Part shown: one piece after another, positions 23,087 to 25,628 of the stretch
Position numbering within the stretch: the stretch's first letter is position 1
How the letters are laid out: every line of letters begins with the position of its first letter
Assembly (NCBI RefSeq): GCF_029577735.1
Contig: NZ_JARQTO010000013.1
Location: 1-25,628 of the forward strand
Length of the DNA stretch: 25,628 nt
Source of the DNA: Exercitatus varius
Lineage (GTDB): Bacteria > Pseudomonadota > Gammaproteobacteria > Enterobacterales > Pasteurellaceae
Reading direction: 5' to 3'
Translations under genes and position numbers: made by a program
The notes under the pieces: model-generated
Told to the model about the DNA's origin: nothing
Seen by the model: the letters and a program-made list of their open reading frames with translations, nothing else
Databases searched by the model: none

Positions 23087-23180
23087 AAAAAAGCACTGCT
23101 TGCAACAGTGCTTAGTTCTTAGAAGTGTGTTTTACGTTACCAGTCGCCAAACTATCTAACAGTGAAACACGATTAATTTA
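23087..23180 (-). ncRNA. Candidate antisense RNA (RNAI-like, about 94 nt)
   Basis: A complete transcription unit can be read on the minus strand: promoter at 23215-23187, start near 23180, and an intrinsic terminator AAGCACTG/CAGTGCTT (23113-23091) followed by six T. The RNA folds into a long stem, GTGTTT with AAACAC outside, AC and GTTA with TAAC and GT next, then AGT with ACT, closing the loop UUGGCG. UUGG fits the YUNR U-turn found in loops of antisense RNAs such as RNAI. A plus-strand RNA through this point would be its target. No protein is encoded. Confidence 0.6.
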
Positions 23181-23186
23181 GAAGTG

Positions 23187-23215
23187 ATTATACAGACTTC
23201 TAAAACCAAAAGCAA
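23187..23215 (-). promoter_or_regulatory. Promoter of the candidate antisense RNA
   Basis: On the minus strand TTGCTT (23215-23210) and a perfect TATAAT (23192-23187) are separated by 17 bases. The spacer and -10 lie in a hairpin, TTTAGAAGT/ACTTCTAAA (23177-23204). Confidence 0.65.
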
Positions 23216-23256
23216 ACTTTTTAACCATAAAAAGTACGCCTAAAGAAAAAATCGTG

Positions 23257-23298
23257 TTTTCATTGTTGGCTAGAGGAAAAAGAGCCAAGCAATGAAAA
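23257..23298. repeat. 15-bp inverted repeat upstream of the antisense RNA gene
   Basis: TTTTCATTG-TTGGCT (23257-23271) pairs with AGCCAA-G-CAATGAAAA (23283-23298), leaving one bulged G and an 11-base loop. AATCGTGTTT just before it (23250-23259) is also complementary to AAACACGATT at 23165-23174, so a plus-strand RNA could switch between two folds, as primer RNAs do. Confidence 0.6.
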
Positions 23299-23671
23299 AT
23301 CAAATCAACCAAATCAAATTCAAGCCGTTTTCGGCTTCACTTCTCAAGCGGTTTTACCGCTCTCAAGCTCCGCCTTGACCTGCGACCCTTGTTGTAATGG
23401 GTGGCAGGATTCAGCGACGACAGCATTACAACTTCTAAGCCGTTACTGGGGGAACTGAACAAAGCGGCAGTGGTATGAGTGGTCTAAATAATCGAGTGCA
23501 GCGTAAATAGATTGGGTTAATCCCCTTGTTTGCAGTGTCAGGGATTTTAGGCGGTTAAGGACACGTTCAGGCGGTAATAATGCCGTAACCTTAACAGTAG
23601 AGTTGGATTATTACAGGCTCTATCCGTAAAGCGACGGGATCGGCTCCGAGAGGAATCGGCGTTTTTGCTTT

Positions 23672-23725
23672 CGGCAATGCACTAAAGTGCGAATTTGCGT
23701 TCGTGCTTTAGGGTGAGTGTTGCCG
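23672..23725 (+). repeat. 21-bp RNA-type hairpin
   Basis: CGGCAATGC (23672-23680) pairs with 23717-23725, and CTAAAGTGCGAA (23682-23693) pairs with 23700-23711 around the loop TTTGCG. Four of the 21 pairs are G-T, which are allowed on the plus-strand copy but would be A-C on the other. The structure therefore probably acts as plus-strand RNA or single-stranded DNA. Confidence 0.65.
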
Positions 23726-23880
23726 TTTTGCTCTGAAATCTCACCAAAAGGAATGCGGACGATCCTTTTAAGATCTCTTTTAGCTCTTAGAGTTATGTTA
23801 GCTAAAGAAAAAAAAAGAAAATCAAAAAAAATTGTTATTGTTTGGCGATTGAGAAATTGTGGGAGGTAGGTTTTGAGTGT

Positions 23881-23994
23881 GGGTAAAGTTGTGAAAGGCG
23901 TTAGCCGGTAAGCTGTTAATAACTTGTGGTAAACTGCAAGCAGTTTTCCAAGCGTAGCGGCAAGTTATTAATGGCTTATTCATCAACTTTATCC
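23881..23994 (+). repeat. Nested three-tier inverted repeat upstream of parA
   Basis: Outer arms GGGTAAAGTTG (23881-23891) and CAACTTTATCC (23984-23994), middle arms GTAAGCTGTTAATAACTTG (23908-23926) and its partner (23961-23979), and an inner hairpin AAACTG/CAGTTT (23931-23946) are nested. Every departure from perfect pairing is G-T on the plus strand. TTATCCATA (23989) and TTACCCACA on the minus strand (23886-23878) each match eight of nine DnaA-box bases. It could be a single-strand initiation signal, an origin part, or the partition site. Confidence 0.6.
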
Positions 23995-24106
23995 ATACGT
24001 CCCGTAGGGCAAAACCGTTAAACCGTCCACATTTTCGATTGAGCTAGTAAATAAGTATTTTATATTTATATTTGCAAAAACATTTGCTTTTTTATATTCT
24101 TTTATG

Positions 24107-24135
24107 TTGTGTTTAACATTCGCTTATGCTATTAT
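24107..24135 (+). promoter_or_regulatory. Promoter of the parA operon
   Basis: TTGTGT (24107-24112), a 17-base spacer and TATTAT (24130-24135) with an extended -10 TGC form a good promoter. The start would be near 24142, 30 bases before the parA ATG. Confidence 0.65.
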
Positions 24136-24171
24136 GTGCTTATCGAAGTTAATCTACTGGAGGATTATTTT

Positions 24172-24834
24172 ATGGGTTCGATTGTTCTTTTCGATAGCGT
24201 GAAAGGCGGTGTAGGCAAATCTACTCTGCTTGCTCAATTTGCGGTAGGCTTAAGCCAAAATTTCAAGGTTGCAGTAATGGATTGCGATCCTCAACAAAGC
24301 ATTGAAACGTGGGCGGTTCGCCGTTTTTCTAACGAGAAATTTTCTCATAATTTCTCTCTGCTAGAGGCTGATATTGAAGCCCTTTCATCATATAAAAAAC
24401 AGTTCGATTTTGTCTTAATCGATTCGGCAGGGGCTGATACGGAAACAGGGCGAGAATTGCTCTTAATGGCTGATGTTATTATTTCGCCGTTGCAAGCAAC
24501 GCAAGCCGCTTTAGATACTGTGCCTAAGCACTTCGAGGTTATTGAACAAGTTGCTGTATTCAATCCGAAAATTAAGGTTTTCTACTTGTTGAATGATTGC
24601 TCTACTCACGCTAAAGACCGTGAAGCTGATGAAGCGAAAAATTTGTTGGCTGATTTTTTGAAAGGTAAAAATTTAGTGAAGTTGATTCCTGATGTAATTT
24701 ATAGCCGAAAAGTGCTTAAAACTAGCTACAGCAACGGTGGAAGTTGTTTTGATTTAGGCAAAAATAAGTCAAAAGATGAAATTTTAAATGTGATCGGACA
24801 AATTTTCGGGAGTAAAAAAGTATGGAAAAATTAG
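24172..24834 (+). CDS. parA: ParA partition ATPase
   Basis: This 220-residue protein is of the small type Ib ParA class. The deviant Walker A is VKGGVGKSTL (about 9-18), then MDCDPQQSIETW (Walker A' region), and FVLIDSAGADTETGREL (Walker B region). There is no N-terminal DNA-binding domain. I chose ATG 24172 because GGAGG lies eight bases upstream; the frame opens earlier, at 24109, within the promoter. The ATPase would position plasmid copies for inheritance. It overlaps the next gene by 13 bases. Confidence 0.9.
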   Translation: MGSIVLFDSVKGGVGKSTLLAQFAVGLSQNFKVAVMDCDPQQSIETWAVRRFSNEKFSHNFSLLEADIEALSSYKKQFDFVLIDSAGADTETGRELLLMADVIISPLQATQAALDTVPKHFEVIEQVAVFNPKIKVFYLLNDCSTHAKDREADEAKNLLADFLKGKNLVKLIPDVIYSRKVLKTSYSNGGSCFDLGKNKSKDEILNVIGQIFGSKKVWKN

Positions 24835-25295
24835 GTAAATTAGACAAAAAAGCCTTTATTAAAGGGGCGGATAACGGCTCAATCAAGTCTAAAAAAGCAG
24901 TATCTGTAAAAGTACCGTCAGAGAAGAATAAAACGCGGCAATTTGTTCTGTCTTTAGTTGCTGAACAAAAGGCATTTTTAGACGAATTAGTAGAATATAC
25001 TAAAGTTGGGCGAGGACAGCTTATTTATCAATCACTGCTTTTTGCAAAAGATAAGCCTATTTCACTTGACTTTATGCAAAATTACATCAATTTTATTTAT
25101 GATAAACGAGCCGGTCAGAACATTCAGGTAACAAAAGTGATGGATGTTCACGATTCTTTGAAAGAATTAAATAACCATTATAAAGAATTAGGTATTAGCA
25201 TTGGAATCAAAGGGGTTGTAATGCTTTATTTGTTGAATTATGCTAAAAATTATCTTGAAATAGATATTTCTCGTTTTGCTAATTTTAGTAAATAA
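24822..25295 (+). CDS. Putative centromere-binding partner of ParA
   Basis: This 157-residue protein begins with a basic, flexible N-terminus (Lys-rich, residues 1-45) and then KTRQFVLSLVAEQKAFLDEL, KVGRGQLIYQSLLF, which fits a ribbon-helix-helix-like domain, followed by helices to the end. I find no classical ParB motif. Position directly after parA, with a 13-base overlap, suggests it is the ParB/ParG-type adaptor, and the basic tail could stimulate ParA ATPase with an arginine finger. A replication regulator is the alternative. Confidence 0.65.
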   Translation: MEKLGKLDKKAFIKGADNGSIKSKKAVSVKVPSEKNKTRQFVLSLVAEQKAFLDELVEYTKVGRGQLIYQSLLFAKDKPISLDFMQNYINFIYDKRAGQNIQVTKVMDVHDSLKELNNHYKELGISIGIKGVVMLYLLNYAKNYLEIDISRFANFSK

Positions 25296-25309
25296 TTAAA
25301 GGGGTAATT

Positions 25310-25567
25310 ATGCGATTTTTGCATAAACTTGATGAAATTCAATCAATTTATAAGTTTTATAGATTGTGTTTAAGCCAAAATATGCGGCAAGCCTTAATCC
25401 TTTATTTTGCTGTTCTGATTGGCTTTTTGGTTTACTTATTTAAAGCCTTTTGGCTGCGACCTGAGTTAGCTGATAATCTTTTGCTGATTGCTTTTCAGAC
25501 TATAGTTGTTGTAAAAGGATATGGCTATTTTCGTGATGTCTTTTTAGACTTGCATAGCCCTGAATAA
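25310..25567 (+). CDS. Small membrane protein in the par operon (85 aa)
   Basis: ATG 25310 is preceded by AAAGGGG and lies 14 bases after the upstream stop, so it belongs to the parA operon. There is a short amphipathic N-terminus and two membrane segments (ALILYFAVLIGFLVYLF, about 28-44; LLLIAFQTIVVVKGYGYF, about 57-74). I do not recognise the family. It is followed by a terminator. A role in surface or immunity functions, or in replication-membrane contact, cannot be told apart. Confidence 0.65.
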   Translation: MRFLHKLDEIQSIYKFYRLCLSQNMRQALILYFAVLIGFLVYLFKAFWLRPELADNLLLIAFQTIVVVKGYGYFRDVFLDLHSPE

Positions 25568-25591
25568 GAATAATCATCAATCCTTACTCCG

Positions 25592-25625
25592 AAAGTCTCT
25601 AGTGTTTGCTAGGGGCTTTTTTATA
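25592..25625 (+). terminator. Terminator of the parA operon
   Basis: AAAGTCTCTAG pairs with CTAGGGGCTTT (two G-T pairs) around a six-base loop and is followed by T residues. It ends the operon 25 bases after the last stop codon. Confidence 0.8.
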
Positions 25626-25628
25626 TTC

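Larger units (their letters stand above)
22890..24100. other. Gene-free, structured region, candidate replication origin
   Basis: About 1.2 kb has no credible protein gene but many hairpins: 22890-22905, 23177-23204, 23217-23234, 23322-23337 (AAGCCG/CGGCTT), 23347-23361 (AGCGGT/ACCGCT), 23554-23595 (GTTAAGG/CCTTAAC), and those listed separately. A perfect -10 TATAAT at 22947-22952 (plus strand) could start a long RNA. TTGATC (22996) with TAGAAT (23018) is another possible promoter. A poly-A stretch lies at 23809-23840. With an antisense RNA gene on the opposite strand, this resembles a ColE1-like, primer-RNA origin. Small Pasteurellaceae plasmids often use such origins. Confidence 0.6.

Noticed and set aside
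23292..23378. A 28-codon frame starting in the origin region (MKNQINQIKF...)
   Set aside because: It lies in a stem and has no clear ribosome site. Its codons overlap the hairpins at 23322 and 23347, so RNA structure explains the sequence better.
23571..23600. AGGCGGTAATA at 23569-23579, as found near the ColE1 origin
   Set aside because: The match is only 11 bases and its orientation relative to the candidate antisense RNA is opposite to that in ColE1, so I did not use it as evidence.
25615..25628. GCTTTTTTATATTC at the window end, repeated at 24086-24099
   Set aside because: It is 14 bases of mostly A/T and ends a terminator; chance or shared terminator composition is enough. It is not a proof of circularity.

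Overview
The window reads as most or all of a self-transmissible plasmid (or a very compact conjugative element) from a Pasteurellaceae host. Supporting signs are the AT-rich base composition, two exact copies of the 9-mer AAGTGCGGT (the Haemophilus-type DNA uptake signal), and protein sequences of gamma-proteobacterial type. From memory, the size and gene set resemble pVT745 of Aggregatibacter actinomycetemcomitans, but I could not compare the sequences. No transposase, integrase, resistance gene, tRNA, rRNA or CRISPR array is visible.

Layout. (1) 1-3620: a small orphan gene and a membrane protein, then a leftward traK-traL-(traM position) block. (2) 2873-3270: the intergenic oriT-like region, with six in-phase 22-bp repeats and a cluster of inverted repeats. 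(3) 3271-6898: a rightward accessory relaxosome gene and a 1095-residue relaxase, which carries a second gene inside it in the +1 frame, at the place where RP4 traI contains traH. (4) 6996-22790 on the minus strand: a long transfer operon. In transcription order it encodes a ribbon-helix-helix regulator, a lipoprotein, VirB1 to VirB11, VirD4, TrbM, a 41-residue membrane peptide, SSB and topoisomerase III. (5) 22890-24100: 1.2 kb without credible protein genes but full of RNA structure, including a complete candidate antisense RNA of about 94 nt. This is the likely replication origin. (6) 24107-25625: a partition operon with ParA, a small putative centromere-binding partner and a membrane protein, closed by a terminator.

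How it fits together. The relaxase, its accessory protein, the TraH-like protein and TraK would assemble on oriT. VirD4 would hand the nicked strand to the VirB channel and pilus. VirB1 would open the peptidoglycan. SSB and topoisomerase III would serve transferred or replicating DNA. The DNA-processing half follows the RP4 (IncP) Tra1 plan, while the channel is a full VirB1-11/VirD4 set, so the element looks like a mosaic of two transfer lineages. I recognise no Rep protein, so replication is most likely controlled by RNA. Candidates for previously undescribed biology are the embedded TraH-like gene with four cysteines, the 22-bp array beside traK, and the RNA-structured origin.
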